64,000 bases of DNA from Apophysomyces variabilis (GCA_002749535.1 MZZL01000395.1:306543-370542); one strand, 5' to 3'; positions 20,526-32,977 are shown, counted from the first letter of the stretch. Translations and numbers: made by a program. Notes: generated from the letters alone by a model not told the origin.

Positions 20526-22064
20526 GATCTGTGAGAAACGGGGAAAAGGCAATTTTTTTTAACAGAAACGCATGGGAACTTGGTCATATAAGAAGTCAAA
20601 TTGGCTTAGCAGCTATGTCACCATTCATAATGGTAGCAGCAAATAAATATGCATCAGTAAAACCTCTGTGTTGACTCCGGCCCCCAACTGCATTGAACAC
20701 TGCCATGTATGCCACACTTTAAATTATTGGCAATAGTAAAACTCCGATAGAGATAGATTTTCCGCATAGCACCAGTAATTCAAAAATGCATCAAACTATC
20801 TTGTCTATGGACGAAGCATTCATAATAACGGCATTGCTGCTGCCATTGATTACTTTGATTAGCAGTAGAGTAAGCACGTTATCTATTGCCAAATTTTATC
20901 TCGAACTGTAAAGTAGCCTACTGTCTTTCTCACTTGATTGTTGCACAACAAAAAAGAAAAGGATATGCGGGTTACAGAAACGCTCATGCCAACTGAACTA
21001 AGCACAATAGATATTCATGCAAATTGTAAGCTGATAATTGTATCTTATCAGTTAGGCTAAGGCTTCCTTCGCACGGGTACTTACATGACGTTTTCCAGGA
21101 AACTTCGCCAATGTTCAAAGAATACAACGATACGTTTGACCCCGTCACAGGAAAGTTTTGCATACCGCAACAGACGTGTGAGGGAGGTAAAAAAAGCCTT
21201 AGATAACGTTGTTTCTTGCGCTGATGCGAACATAATCTTACCGACATGCAGCACAACCCACGTAGTAGATGAAAATAGAGCTTGTTTACAGGTAATATTC
21301 TTCTAACTGAGGTTTCATAATCTAGAGAAAATACAGACATCAAACCTTAACCGTTGTCTGCTGCATAAGGATACTAAAAGCGGTAATGGATATTGAAAGC
21401 CCAGGAACTAACTAAGTGCACTACACAGAGTACGAAATTGTCTAGAAAGAGAAAGATGCAGACTCTCGATCGAGCTTACACTGCTGTTTCATTTGCGACA
21501 TTAGTTGTCTTCTTCACTAAAGAGCAGTACGCCTTTTCTGCGTCGCCAACGGCCTGTTCGATGTGGGAGTACAACATACCACGTAATGCTGACATTTCTT
21601 GCTTGGTGCTCCACTCTATTCTTTTTCAAACTGTCCTTAGGCGATCTTCGAGATGCATTTTCATCTACCATGAGCAGAAAGTTATGAATAGTTGACCGAA
21701 AACCTCCTCAAGTGCTCCAAATCATGCTTTCTCATGACCAGTAACTTGTTGCAGTATACTTCAGCCGGTAATTACAGTAAATCTTATTACACTGTATAAA
21801 TTATATGGTACATGTAAGATACAATGCAGCGTCCAAAATAATTCAGGCTATCCTTAGAAGATGTGCATCATCATGCTGCCATAATGATTTTCCACCATGA
21901 TGTGAACTTTGAAGTCGAAGATGAGGAGTTTTCGTGTAGCCACATTCTTCATGTTACTGTACGAAATTAACGCCATAGCCATGCCACTTTACAGGTTATT
22001 TGTCGAAACTTCTTTATGTTCGTTTTATAAATCACAAGCTGTTTGAGTTTATCGAATTGCAACG
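20526..22064. other. Gene-poor region
   Basis: No supported gene. On the plus strand at about 21040-21186 an exon-like stretch reads HDVFQETSPMFKEYNDTF then DPVTGKFCIPQQTCEG, followed by a plausible donor. It has the look of a small Cys-containing secreted protein, but I could not complete a model. Confidence 0.35.
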
Positions 22065-22571
22065 TTAGTTGCATTTATCATTCCAGTTGACGCAGTAACT
22101 ATTGCTAGTGCCAGGGTTGCAGCACTTTCGATTTCCACCGTGTCTCACCCCGCAGATCACGTCGTTGTCGCATCGGCTTGTATCATACATTTTACAAGGA
22201 CTGCCTATTGTCGTTACCATTGGAGGGCAACACCTGTCACTGCCAGTTGGGACTTGACCCATGGCCACACAATCTTTGCCTGGCGATTTTGGCTTGCATA
22301 TACCGTCAATACAGTAGTCCCAGGTTCCAAAGCAGTTAAGCACAGAACTACAAGGACCTCCGTGATTGTCGTTATTACATATGCCATTGACACAGAAGCG
22401 CCCGACTCCGGCTTCAACGCAGTCAAGCCCAGAAGTGCAGGTTGCTCCTGTAGGACCTGCTTGAGAGAAGCCGAGTAGCAGCGTAGTCAATACCAGCACA
22501 TACGCCGTCAGCTATGATTATATACGCGTAAGTGAATTTAATAGTTTGTAGATGCACCAAGTTACCTTCAT
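22065..22571 (-). CDS. Small secreted cysteine-rich protein
   Basis: Exon 1 (22571-22566) encodes only Met-Lys. A GT-AG intron follows and exon 2 runs from 22511 to 22065. The joined N terminus, MKLTAYVLVLTTLLLGFSQA, is a clear signal peptide. The mature part of about 130 residues has some 18 cysteines. Repeated CxSGLDC, CVNGIC and CIDGIC units in the first half are followed by a CCPP and GRKCC-type second half (RKCCNPG). The pattern resembles Cys-rich extracellular modules of the Dickkopf/EB-like or small secreted effector kind. I do not recognise a defined family. It is likely exported and disulfide-stabilised. Confidence 0.75.
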
Positions 22572-22916
22572 GCTTCAATCGAAATTTTTTCTTGGACTTT
22601 AACCGTGAAAGCTTATCTTACTTTTATATATTCGCTGCACCTTCCAGCAGATGTTGTCGATTACTGGGATGGACACTGACACGTTGTTCGTGGTACTTAT
22701 CTGCAAATGCAGCATCATGCATGTGCTTCGTAAAAGTTGGCCTTTCTTTTTTTTTTTGCTTTACTTCAATGCTCGTCCCGCTCTTTTTTCGTTCTGTTAT
22801 CATTATGCTATTCACATCTTATTGCTTCTCGTTGCTTGTTTGCCTGTTGACCAAGTTTTGACAAGGTATTGAGGAGTTCTTGTCAAAGTCAACAAACAAA
22901 TTATTTCCTGCTGCAG

Positions 22917-23462
22917 ATGGTCTCACTCTTGTGTCTTCTCTCTTATGGTGAGTAGCCTTCTTTGCCGTTATACCAACTAGGTCCTTACTGCACTAATTCT
23001 TACATTGATTTCACCTCATTTAGGTTGCTATATGATAAGCATATCTACTATATTATGGTACGAGCAGACTGAGTTATGTTTGCTATGTGTCTAAGTATTT
23101 GTTATAACTATGAAAAATGCATCTGAGTTAACTTTCCTTTTTTTGTTTATGTTATGCCTACCATTAAAGCCTTACAAAACACCCCCGAAATTCCTATTTT
23201 TAGGTGCCGAAGTCAATGTTGAGGTTATGCAAATTTCATCAATTCATGGCGAACAATTACGCCACTTCTGGGACGTGCATTCAGTGCTGTCATTGACGGA
23301 AGAGAGCTATTCGATACAGCGAACCATCAGTGTCAGTACCGTAAGAAGTTCAAGGTGAATCCCTTGCAGACCATTCTGGAAGCACTCTGCGAAATATCCG
23401 TGCATGATCAAGCAACGTGTGACTACAAAGAATTGCGGACAGTAACTGTTCCCACGGGCTAG
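22917..23462 (+). pseudogene. Possible secreted-protein gene with a frameshift
   Basis: A short exon at 22917-22947 encodes a signal-like MVSLLCLLSYG. A 256-bp intron would join it to 23204, reading AEVNVEVMQISSIHGEQLRH. Around 23262-23285 the protein-like reading moves to another frame, GRAFSAVIDGRELFDTANHQ then CQYRKKFKVNPLQTILEALC, which ends at 23462. A single frameshift would link them, so this may be a decayed gene. No family was recognised and the whole model is tentative. Confidence 0.35.
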
Positions 23463-24448
23463 AAGACAGGTTGAACCTAATCCGTCGTCTTACAGTGCTA
23501 TCAACACTTCTTGTATGTGCTACAACGACGGAGTTACACCGATCTGAAATTTATCATGGTAAAACAGCCTAATTCTTTCTTATGAGAAACTAAAAGGGCT
23601 TTCATCTACGCTTGATCGTACCCTCTGTTTATCAATCGAGTAAATTACTAATGGGTTCTCAAATTGAAGAAGAATACTGTTGAAATATTAAGACAATTTC
23701 GTGACTAAGGACATTGGAGCTGGTTTGTATTCCATAGCACCTATCATCTCCTACTTCTTCTTTCATGCAAGCGTAACTAATATGCATGTTGTTCGGGCTT
23801 CTGCTGCTGCAGCAAAAAAAAAAAAAGGTTTCAACCAAGTGATGAAAGTTGAATTGCGCGTATCTTCCCAAGTAATGCCAGACGCAATGCGGGCCTGATG
23901 ATGTTAAAGGCACTTTTTTTCTATATGTATATACAGAGTCATAGGGCAGGCAAAGCTGACATTTGAAGGCATTTAAAACTTGATCAACAAATCCAGTTTG
24001 GAAACGCTGCACTGAGCTGCTGTAGATCAAAGACTTCGCAACCTATAATTGAACGCGAAATAACGGCATATCAAGGCATCGCCCCTTCCCACCTGACTTC
24101 AATCCAACGAAGCAGGTTTGTTTAAACTAAAATATTCTATCAGCAGCACCTAACCGAAGGGCATAAGAGATGGTCTTTTGAAAGCTCGTCAAACATTAGG
24201 TCCTCAAAGTAAAAACGAAAGACGTCGCGCTTCCGAATTGACAGGACATCCATTCAAAAGATGGGACTAGAGGATACTTACAGAAGGTAAGCACTTCATA
24301 TTTCACCCGAAGGCTCAGAAACATCTTACTGCTGAAATCCGCCTTAGGTTCCCACATATCCAGCTGTGTCAGTAAGCCACTCGGAATTGGCTGGTGCGAC
24401 TTAACTCAGACTGACCTGCAGCCCCCCCCAAGTTGACAACTTCTCTAA
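23463..24448. other. Intergenic region
   Basis: About 1 kb upstream of the asparaginyl-tRNA synthetase. It holds an A tract at 23814-23826 and a C tract at 24422-24429. No gene was recognised. Confidence 0.5.
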
Positions 24449-26037
24449 ATGTCTTTGCTTTTACGACGTGGGCTAAAGACCAAGTCTTTATTACCCACCC
24501 CTTCCATACGCTCTTTACTAGCCTCAGAAGCCACTTCGCAACAAAATGTCCTTTTGCGTGGTTGGATTCGATCCGTAAGGAAGCAAAAGTCTGTCTGTTT
24601 TGCAGTCCTGAATGATGGCACAACATTGAAAGGCATTCAAGCTATTCTGAGCGAACAAGACGCAGACAAGTAATTCACGAATGGAAAACCGTGAGTTTTT
24701 GTTGTTAACGTGCACTGTATGCTTAGACTATCGACAGGCGCATGCGTTGAATTGCAGGGCTCATTGACACCCAGTCCGGGCAAGGAACAAAGCAAGGAAT
24801 TTCAAGTTCAAAGTCTTCGTGTGCTTGGTGAATGCGACAGCGTGAGTGTTGTCAATAAAGAAAGTAAAAAGGCAAGGACTGAATTCTTTCCTTTCCTTTC
24901 CTTCATGACTATTAGAGTTATCCTCTTCAAAAGAAACGACATACACACGAATTTCTACGTACAATCAACCATCTTCGAGCACGCGGTAATGTCGGCGGTG
25001 CTGTTCTGCGTGTGCGCCATGCTGCCAGTGAAGGACTTCAACAATTTTTTGCGGTAATATATATATATATATATCACAATGAGAGATTGCCCGTTGGAAC
25101 GATGATGGATTGATTGGTTTTATTATAGGGTCAAGAATTTATTCAAGTCCACACGCCTATTTTAACATCCAATGACTGTGAAGGAGCAGGTGAAGTCTTT
25201 CGAGTAACACCCGCTTCTGCTCCTTCCGATTTCTTCAAAAAGCCCGTTTTCCTTACGGTCTCCGGCCAATTGCATGCCGAAATGATGGCCTCTGCGATGT
25301 CCCGCGTCTATACCTTTGGGCCCGTCTTTCGAGCCGAGGAATCGCTGACGTCTCGCCACCTTGCTGAGTTCTGGATGTTGGAAGCAGAAATGACTTTTAT
25401 TGACAAGCTGGATCAACTATTGGACGTCACCGAAGCAAGCGTACAGCATACGACACGCCACGTTCTTTCACGATGTGCCGATGACCTTGCGTTGTTCAAT
25501 CAATGGACGGATACCACCTTGTTGAATAGGTTACACAAAAGCATCGATCAATCTTTTGTCAGGATGACTTACACAGAAGCGATCGACGTCTTGCAGAAAG
25601 CCAAAAAAAAATTTGAGTTTCCAACTACATGGGGCTCCAGTCTTCAGAGTGAACATGAGCGTTTCCTAGCGTCGGAATACTGCGGTCGACCTGTGTTTGT
25701 GACAGATTATCCCACGCATTTAAAGCCATTCTATATGCGTGCCAATGACGATGGCGGAAAGACAGTCTCTTGTTTTGATTTACTGATACCCGGTGTAGGC
25801 GAACTGGTGGGCGGATCCATGCGTGAAGAACGTTATGATGTTCTTAAAGAGAAGATGGAAGCGGCAACCATGAACATCGAAGATTATCAATGGTATTTAG
25901 ATCTTCGCAAATATGGAAGTGCGCCTCACGGTGGATATGGTATCGGTTTTGAGCGACTTTTGTTATGGCTTACCGGACTGGAAAACGTGAGAGAAGTCGT
26001 TCCAGTACCTCGATGGTTCGGCCATTGTAACTATTAG
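24449..26037 (+). CDS. Asparaginyl-tRNA synthetase, mitochondrial type
   Basis: This class II enzyme charges tRNA-Asn with asparagine, here probably in mitochondria. Exons are 24449-24669, 24727-24841, 24916-25053 and 25129-26037, all in phase, giving 460 residues. The Arg/Ser/Leu-rich N terminus ([20 protein letters not shown]) looks like a mitochondrial targeting sequence. An OB-fold anticodon-binding domain follows ([20 protein letters not shown]). The catalytic core has motif 2 ([19 protein letters not shown]) and motif 3 ([16 protein letters not shown]), ending [10 protein letters not shown]. The compact size and lack of the eukaryotic cytosolic extension match the bacterial-like NARS2/Slm5 group. 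It is convergent with the amino-acid transporter downstream. Confidence 0.95.
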
Positions 26038-26155
26038 AAATAGACAGATCAGTAATTTCACATAGAAAGGTCCTTTTTATTTTTCTTATTTAGAGAAAAA
26101 AAATCTAAAAAAGTTACATTAGAATGGCTAAAATAGAAATACAGTTTATGACAAT

Positions 26156-28225
26156 TTAAACTCTGGTATCTCGACTGGACTGGGGTAAATCATCTAAATG
26201 TATGGAGCGTCTCCAAGCTTTGGCTTCTTCGAAACGAGCCAAGGGATCCTTATGGAATTTGGAGTGGCGAATGCTGTATCCAAAGTAGACCAGCCAACCG
26301 ATCGCCATCCAAACGAACAAACGCTGCAAGAAATCAGATGTTTTTTTTTGGTCGTTAGTGAATTATTTAGAGAATTTTTTTTTCTTTGGTATTTTCTTTG
26401 TTGCATACCCATATAGTAGTGACTTCAGATACGGCAATGACAAGGATGCAAATGGCGGCGCCGCAGACCGGTACAAGAAGAGAGAAGTACTTGCCGCCTG
26501 GGATGCGAAACCGGCGTTCTAGCTCGGGACGTGTGAAGCGCAACACAAGCACACCGACATGGACGACAAGATAGGCAAGCAAGGTACCAACCGAAGACAT
26601 GTTACTAAGAAGATCAATGGGCATTACAGCTGCTAACACTGCCGTGATGCTGCCAACTAAGAGCGTTGCTCGAAACGGCGTTCTAAACCTGGGATGGACC
26701 CTAGCAAGCCAGGCTGGTAGAAGGCCGTCCTGTCCCATGGAATAAAACACGCGGGACTGGGCCAGGAGAAAGATGATCATGACCGAAGTCAGGCCACAGA
26801 TCGCTCCCAAGGCCACAATGATATTAAGCCATCGCCAGTCCCGCATAGTTCTTACTTCCACCTCATTGATGGCCACGGTCACCGGTGTAGGCACATCCAA
26901 CTTGTGGTAAGGCGCTGCTCCCGTCATGACGGTGCAAGTAGCGATATAGAGCAAGGTACTGATACCCAGACTACCAATGATACCAAAGGGAACGTCTTTC
27001 TTTGGGTTTTTTGCTTCCTGAGCCGCCGTAGAAACGGCATCAAACCCAATGTAACTGAAGAAAACGATAGAAGCACCTGCAAAGATGCCTGGCACACCAA
27101 AGAAATGCCAATCACCTGTATTCGGCGGAACATAAGGATGATAGTTGGCTGCATCGACAAAGCTGCAGACAGAGAGGACAAACAAAGTAATGACAATGAT
27201 TTTGATTACCACAATCGTTGCATTGACCCAGGCAGCCTCTCGAATACTATAGAAGGAAAAAAAAGGAAAGGGTTAGGGAGGAGTAAGTTTAAGATACATC
27301 GCTTGTTCATTCATTCATTCATTCATTTTTACCCAAGGCAGAGAAGTGCCGTTGCTAAGCAAACCACAACGAAACCTGGCACATTGAAATAATGCTCTGG
27401 ATCATGGAATATGGTTGGTGGCACTTCAACCCACGTAACCGTTGGCTGCGTCCAACTGTCGCTTAGTTCGACATTAAAAGCGATACGGAAAAACTGGACA
27501 AAATAACCAGACCAGCCAACAGCAACTAGAGAGAATAAAACCATGGCTTCTTTTTTAACTCTTGCCCGTTTCTTACGCACCGCCTTTACCTGTTGCTGCT
27601 CCTACCATGTACTCCAAGATCAAATCCCATCCAATAATCCATGCAACGAACTAAATTGCAAAAGAACACCAAGTGAATAAAATACAGATACAATGGCCAA
27701 AACGAAAACCACGCTTTTTTTCTCTTTGCTTCACTTGCCTCACCCAACGTGGCATAGCCATACGTGTAGGCCGAGCCAGCCACAGGAATCATAGAGGCCA
27801 TTTCCGAATAACTTAATGCTGCCAAACCTGGAATGAAACGAAAGATATATACGCCCATGATTCATTGAAGCTATAGAAATAAATCGACTATTTTTCTTTT
27901 ATTTACCGGCAACGATACTGGCGATGACATAGGAGATAGTAATCGCTGGTCCGGCGTAGAGTGCTGCGGCTTGGCCGGAGAGAACAAAGATACCAGTACC
28001 AATGATCCCGCCAATACCTACATAGACCAACTGGGAAGCAGACAAGGCACGTCTTAAGCCTGCTACCTCTGTCTCCTTCCACATCAATTCCACGGGTTTA
28101 ACGTGACCTAACCGACGTAACCAATAATGTGGGGATGATTCTCCTTCTTGTCGAAGATAACTTCGAGGATCGATTTGGTAGCGTGCCGCAAAAGTTTGAA
28201 AAACAGCAAGGGCGGCCTCGTTCAT
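26156..28225 (-). CDS. Cationic amino acid transporter (CAT/YAT group, APC superfamily)
   Basis: This polytopic membrane protein imports amino acids, probably Arg/Lys. Exons on the minus strand are 28225-27907, 27827-27739, 27650-27590, 27525-27333, 27246-26409 and 26323-26156, giving 555 residues. Landmarks are GIGGIIGTGIFVLSGQAA (TM1), YSEMASMIPVAGSAYTY (TM3 region), VAWIIGWDLILEYMVGAA and SYIGFDAVSTAAQEAKNP, in CAT order. The intron after exon 2 uses a GC donor (GAG|GCAAGT): splicing there gives the conserved LGEFVAWIIGW, while the nearby GT breaks frame. Another intron carries an ATTC tetranucleotide repeat at 27307-27330. The C-terminal tail is short and basic. Confidence 0.95.
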
Positions 28226-28404
28226 GGTATGGGTTTAAGAGAGAAAAAAAGAGATGAGAGACTGAGAACAAGGAAAAAGGAAACTGCTTCATTAAGAGAC
28301 CGCGAGACAAAAGCTAGAGTATAAAAAAGTGAAACATTCATGACCTTTTTTTTTCTTCGGTTTATTTCTATGTACAAAGATAAGCTCTCTCTTTTATTCT
28401 GTTT

Positions 28405-29092
28405 TTACAAGAGCAATGCGCCGGATAGGAACATCATGGCGAACAAAAAGCCAGTAACGGACAAAGAACTGGCCGCATTTTTGGGCTGGGTGGAGCTACC
28501 ACTGTTACCATTGTTGTTAGGAGATGAACCGTCGGCATTGACACACTGGCTGGCATTGAAATTGGGAGCCTGGTCAACCAACACGACATCGGTACACTAA
28601 AAAAAAAAAAGGGAATTAGATGCATGACGACATAAAGGAGGATAACCCTCTTTCATTTTCTTTTCTTACCTGGTACAATTGACCGTCGCCTCCATTAAAG
28701 AGAACTTGGATGGTAGCATTGGCTCCATTGGTGGCACCGGTGACGTTATCAAAATTGACGGGAAGACAGGCAGCCATGGGATAGTTTCTCTGACCATTGG
28801 CGATTTGCTTCAAGTTCGCGGTGGTGAAATCGGCCGCGGCAGGTTGGTTGTTGATCAAGACATTGACTTGATAGGTGTATTGCGGATGATGTGCCATGAT
28901 TTCAACAAAGGCATTCTTCAATGGGAATTGAGTACGTGCCTGGGGTGTATTGAAACCACCACAAGGCGCCGTGGGCTCTTGATCTTCATTGAAGCCACGA
29001 CTGGCGGGATAGGTCAATTGGAAATGAGCAGACACCACCGAGACCAACAGAAGAAGTGTAGCAGCAAAGGATACCAAGAAATGACGCGTCAT
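28405..29092 (-). CDS. BIM1-like copper-binding GPI protein (X325 LPMO-like family)
   Basis: Exons are 29092-28670 and 28596-28405, giving 204 residues. A signal peptide (MTRHFLVSFAATLLLLVSVVSA) is cut just before HFQLTYP, so the mature protein starts with His, the hallmark of a copper histidine brace. The X325/BIM1 pattern continues with DQEPTAPCGGF, EIMAHHPQY and four or more conserved cysteines. A Ser/Asn/Gly-rich stretch and a hydrophobic C terminus (SVTGFLFAMMFLSGALLL) indicate GPI anchoring. BIM1 of Cryptococcus helps bring copper to the cell and works with a CTR transporter; this family does not cleave polysaccharide as far as known. A CTR gene is the next gene upstream, 1.5 kb away on the same strand. 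TTTGCTC-type sites lie upstream of both. Confidence 0.88.
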
Positions 29093-29516
29093 CAGAGAGG
29101 AGATAGAGAGAGAGAGAGCAATAGGATTGAGGGCTGCGGGGTATGTGTAGTATCAGGAAAGTACGGAAAAGAAAAAGCAAATGAAAGGGTTATCCCATCC
29201 CTTCGGTTTTTAATAACCCAATCTTTTTAAGCTTCCGCTGAGTGATTTTTGCTGCGATCGGGTTTTATGATTGGCCCAAAGTATAGAGTGGGACATTGTA
29301 AGAAAAAAGAATTAGTGTTTAAAACGGTGACACTTCAGGATGTAAAATAAGTCCTATCCGCCAAAGTCATCCGTTCTTCTCGATCAAAGAAAGAAAATTG
29401 ATCCTAGTATGGCAAATCTTTGTTCACTACAAAGAGTAGCCCGAGATTGAAGCCTGACCATTAGTCGGAATACGGGAAGAAAAAAAGAAATTTCCAAGAG
29501 ATGGAATCAAGAGGAG

Positions 29517-29523
29517 TTTGCTC
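29517..29523 (+). promoter_or_regulatory. Possible copper-response element (TTTGCTC)
   Basis: TTTGCTC is the core of the yeast Mac1 copper-response element and lies about 425 bp upstream of the BIM1-like start. The seven-base word also occurs elsewhere in the window (for example near 61184 and inside HET-like gene 1), so alone it is weak. Confidence 0.3.
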
Positions 29524-29698
29524 TGTTGTCGGAGTGTTGTTATCCGAACAAGTTTTTCTTTTTCTTTTTTGCTTGTTATCATGGGATTTTTTTTCCATCA
29601 TTGACATGCGAAAGGATAAGGGTACAATTCCATTGCTTACGTACTCATACATATCCGATAAGATGTGGAACGGGGTCAGAAATTTTTCATTTCTCTTA

Positions 29699-29706
29699 TG
29701 AGCAAA
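29699..29706 (-). promoter_or_regulatory. Possible copper-response element (TTTGCTCA)
   Basis: The minus strand reads TTTGCTCA, the full eight-base yeast Mac1 element, about 610 bp upstream of the BIM1-like start. Confidence 0.35.
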
Positions 29707-30588
29707 CGGGTCATCGGATAGTTTATACAAGACAGAAAGATGGCAATGTGAATGGCTCACGTAATCCGGACCATATAAGCCCACCGTGAGAAATAGATCT
29801 ACACGTGTTAGCGTCTTATCCCATTCATTCAGGGTTGATACTATAGAAAATCTCGTCTACAGCCTTTTACTACCGGAGGATCCAAGGCGCCATGTTTTTA
29901 CGAGAACCGAAACCCGGGCTTCAGCGGATCCATTCAATGCATACATTCGCAGATGAATGATATTAAGAAAACCTCGGTATGCGAAAAGCGGAAGATCGGC
30001 TTGAATCAGAGATGGGATTACCGAGATCAAATAACCTTAAAGTAATGCTGACCTAGTGATCTTTTTCTGTGGTAGCCCTTTTCACCCGATCACAGGTCCG
30101 TGATGTGAACCCCATCCAAAGTGAACACGCCTTCATCAGAAGCGAGCTCTCTTGGCAAAAACCAAACACTAACTCAGTAAGCCATGATAAGACGCTAAGA
30201 TCACCGGTAATAAAAATAAAACTTGGCCCCCGCAGCTGAGAGTTTATTAGGGGACCCGACCGATCGGATCATGGCCGCCGACTACCCATAGCTGATCTGA
30301 GCTTGTTAACCAAGGAAAATAATGCAACAAAGCAAAGCTTGGTGTCTTTTTTCATTATCCGATAAGAATGTAGTTTATCTTATTTTGTCCATGATTAAAT
30401 AATACTGTTGCAAGACAAAAAGGGGAAAGGGAGAGAATGCAGTGTACAAAAGCTATGTCACATATGAATTAGAAAGAGCGGGTAGTAGTGCGGTTCGTAT
30501 ATGGATAAACCTAATCTGAAGTTTTAAGAAAAGTAGTAATAACAGAAGGGATAATGAGCACAAGGTATCAAATTCGTTTTGATCTTTC

Positions 30589-31316
30589 TTAGTGCTGATG
30601 ATCATCATGCAATCCACCCAAAGATCGGAAACGGCCAAACAGCAGTTCACCGATAAAGATGCCACCTAGGATGGAAACGAAGTAACCACCATTTCCTGTC
30701 ATGACAACCATCATCAAAAGATAACTGACAAACGAAGAGACAGTTGTCATAAAACTACGGGCTGGATCCAAAAGCCAGTTGAATGGAGGAACGGTTGGAA
30801 GATTGGACATGGGTGCTGGGTAATCAATATGTTTTTCGGAATCCTAGATAATAATAAAGAAAAGGTGTCAAAGAACCAATCGTAAATGAAAAAGGAGAAG
30901 AAGAGGGCAAGGGGAAGAAGGGATTCTGCATTTATGTTTACCTGCAATGCAACGCCAGAAGTTATATTTTTCGAAGCTGCAGCGGCACGGATCGTTCGCC
31001 ATGCGACAAAGTAGGTTTCGAGCGCCATCAATCCGCGTGAAAGAACGGCGAAGAACATTAGACCGAAACATGCACCGATATAAGCCGGTTCAGACTTTGG
31101 TACCCAGGCGTCAAGAAAGAGCGCTTCGCCAACATTCGACCAGTGGAAGGTACCCATCGACATCATCATATGGCCCATACCACTCATATTATGACCCATG
31201 GCGCTATGATCCATCCCACTCATATCATGGCCCATAGCAGAATGATCCATCCCACTCATGTCATGGCCCATAGCAGAGTGATCCATGCCAGTCATATTGT
31301 GTCCGGAATGATCCAT
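30589..31316 (-). CDS. CTR-type high-affinity copper transporter
   Basis: Exons 31316-30942 and 30843-30589 give 209 residues. The N terminus is built of Met/His repeats (MDHSAMGHDMSG repeated about three times), which bind copper outside the cell. Three transmembrane segments follow: LMFFAVLSRGLMALETYFVA, then SFVSYLLMMVVM with the MxxxM-type copper filter, then GGYFVSILGGIFIGELLFG with the GxxxG packing motif. The tail ends in His (DDHQH). Trimeric CTR proteins import Cu(I). The DNA of the Met/His repeats is itself a 45-bp tandem repeat (about 31195-31300), so the copy number may vary. Its neighbour is the BIM1-like gene. Confidence 0.95.
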
Positions 31317-32977
31317 GTTATTTTAAGTTTCAGTGTGTAAAAAAGAAAAGGAGAGAAAGAGAGAAAGAGAAACAGAGTAAAAGAGAGTGAAAAGAACAAA
31401 AGGTAAGTGTCCAACTTTTTTAATGTGCCTGCAATTTCACTTACCCTTTTGTAGTTTTTAAAGTACAGCGGAGCCAAATCGGCCTTGACTTCCAGCTTGT
31501 GGGAAGCGAAAATCCCGCATGAGGCCATGTCACCCAACCGGAGAACCGCCTGCTCTTCCTTTTTGCTTTTTTTGTGCGCCGACACCGCTTTTACACGGCC
31601 TCCGACGGGGAAAAAAAATTTCAACACTAATGCAATTTCAGCAGTTGAAAGAAGAAAATGATCCGGCCATTGTTTAGCAATTCACGGTCATTTCAATTTA
31701 TTTTTGCCAGAAGGATCCTTTGCTCGCTAATAGCAAGTTATTATGCATTTTTATATATCTAGAAACAGGTTTATTTTCACTACTTGCTTCCGTTGGCGAA
31801 ATTGTGGTCAATCAAAACTTCACAAACGGATAGGAAAAGTGGACGGTAAAGAACCATACATTTTGGCCTTTTCAAATCCTTATGGATAGCAAAAAGAGCG
31901 CACAGATTTTTTTCTTGATCGGATGATTCGATCGTAGAAGATTCCGTGTAATCCTGGACAAGCTTGAGTAACACGTCATGTACTTGCGAATTGATCCATG
32001 CCAACCCAAGTAGACTAGATTGGTATGAATTGCACTATGTCACAATTGATGATATAGCTAAACGTAGAGATTATCACGAGGACAATTTGTATGCGATTCA
32101 GTATTAGAGCAGTTATCATAGTACAGGATTTGATTTGCTGTTTGTCAGGATGTCAGAACGGATCACAAAAATCCGTTGGTTGGTGCCAGTCATAGTCCGC
32201 AATAACAGAAGAAAAAAAAGTCGCGTTATTATTGCGGCTATAGAACTTTCTCATCACTCTGTTGGCGATTGGACAGTTCCTGCTTCAAAGACGAGCAGGG
32301 TACCTGTAGGCCCCCGACTTTAATTCATAGCAGTCATCAGAAATCTAATGGCCAGCAATATTCACGCTCGAATCACAAACGATACATGTAAACAGCGAGT
32401 AGTGGGTTAAGTGATGCTTTCAATAACGCGTCTACAAAGTCAAATAAAGAGAAATTTGATTGATTTGCAAAACGCACTTGAAGATTTCGTGTTAACCATG
32501 GTAGATATGAATATCAACTGGGAATCGACCAGTTTATGCAAGACAAACGTAACATAACGCAATCCAGTCAACCAATGTATACCGCGAGAGAAAAAAAAAG
32601 GACAGAGCATCGTATCAAGCAGCAAAACAGAAGTAATTATGCTATTCAGCGTATCAATAGGTACATTTAAAGAAGCCAGAGGAACGGAATGACGCGATTA
32701 GATGCAAAGGAAAAGGGGATAGATCGAGTGTGTCGGTAACAAAAGGAAATAAAGATTTGCAGAGCTTGTGCTAGAATTGCAGCCACCTTTCTGTAATTTA
32801 GCGTTCGATAAAAGGCATCGTCTTGATCAGTGTGTTGCTACTTGATTAGTCCGGACTTGACTGACGCTTGGTTGTCATAGCTGTTCTGCTAACAAAGGCC
32901 GTGTCAACACTGACTGCATTAAGTCCCGTTTTGATATACTTATCTTAAACTAGCGAAGCGTATAAGCAAACAGCAAA
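31317..32977. other. Intergenic region upstream of the CTR gene
   Basis: Contains a possible copper-response element at 31719-31725. A short minus-strand open frame at 31780-32004 (74 codons) reads like protein but has no recognisable features. Purine-rich tracts lie just upstream of the CTR start. Confidence 0.4.
31719..31725 (+). promoter_or_regulatory. Possible copper-response element (TTTGCTC)
   Basis: TTTGCTCG matches the degenerate Mac1 consensus TTTGC(T/G)C(A/G), about 400 bp upstream of the CTR start codon. Confidence 0.3.

Larger units (their letters stand above)
29093..30588. other. Intergenic region, promoter of the BIM1-like gene
   Basis: 1.5 kb without a recognised gene. Two TTTGCTC-type motifs lie at 29517-29523 and 29699-29706. 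The rest up to the CTR stop shows no structure I could name. Confidence 0.5.

Noticed and set aside
31292..31627. 111-codon frame on the minus strand upstream of and overlapping the CTR start
   Set aside because: It has a possible donor but no matching acceptor, and its 3' end is a poly-Leu/Phe reading of a purine-rich promoter.
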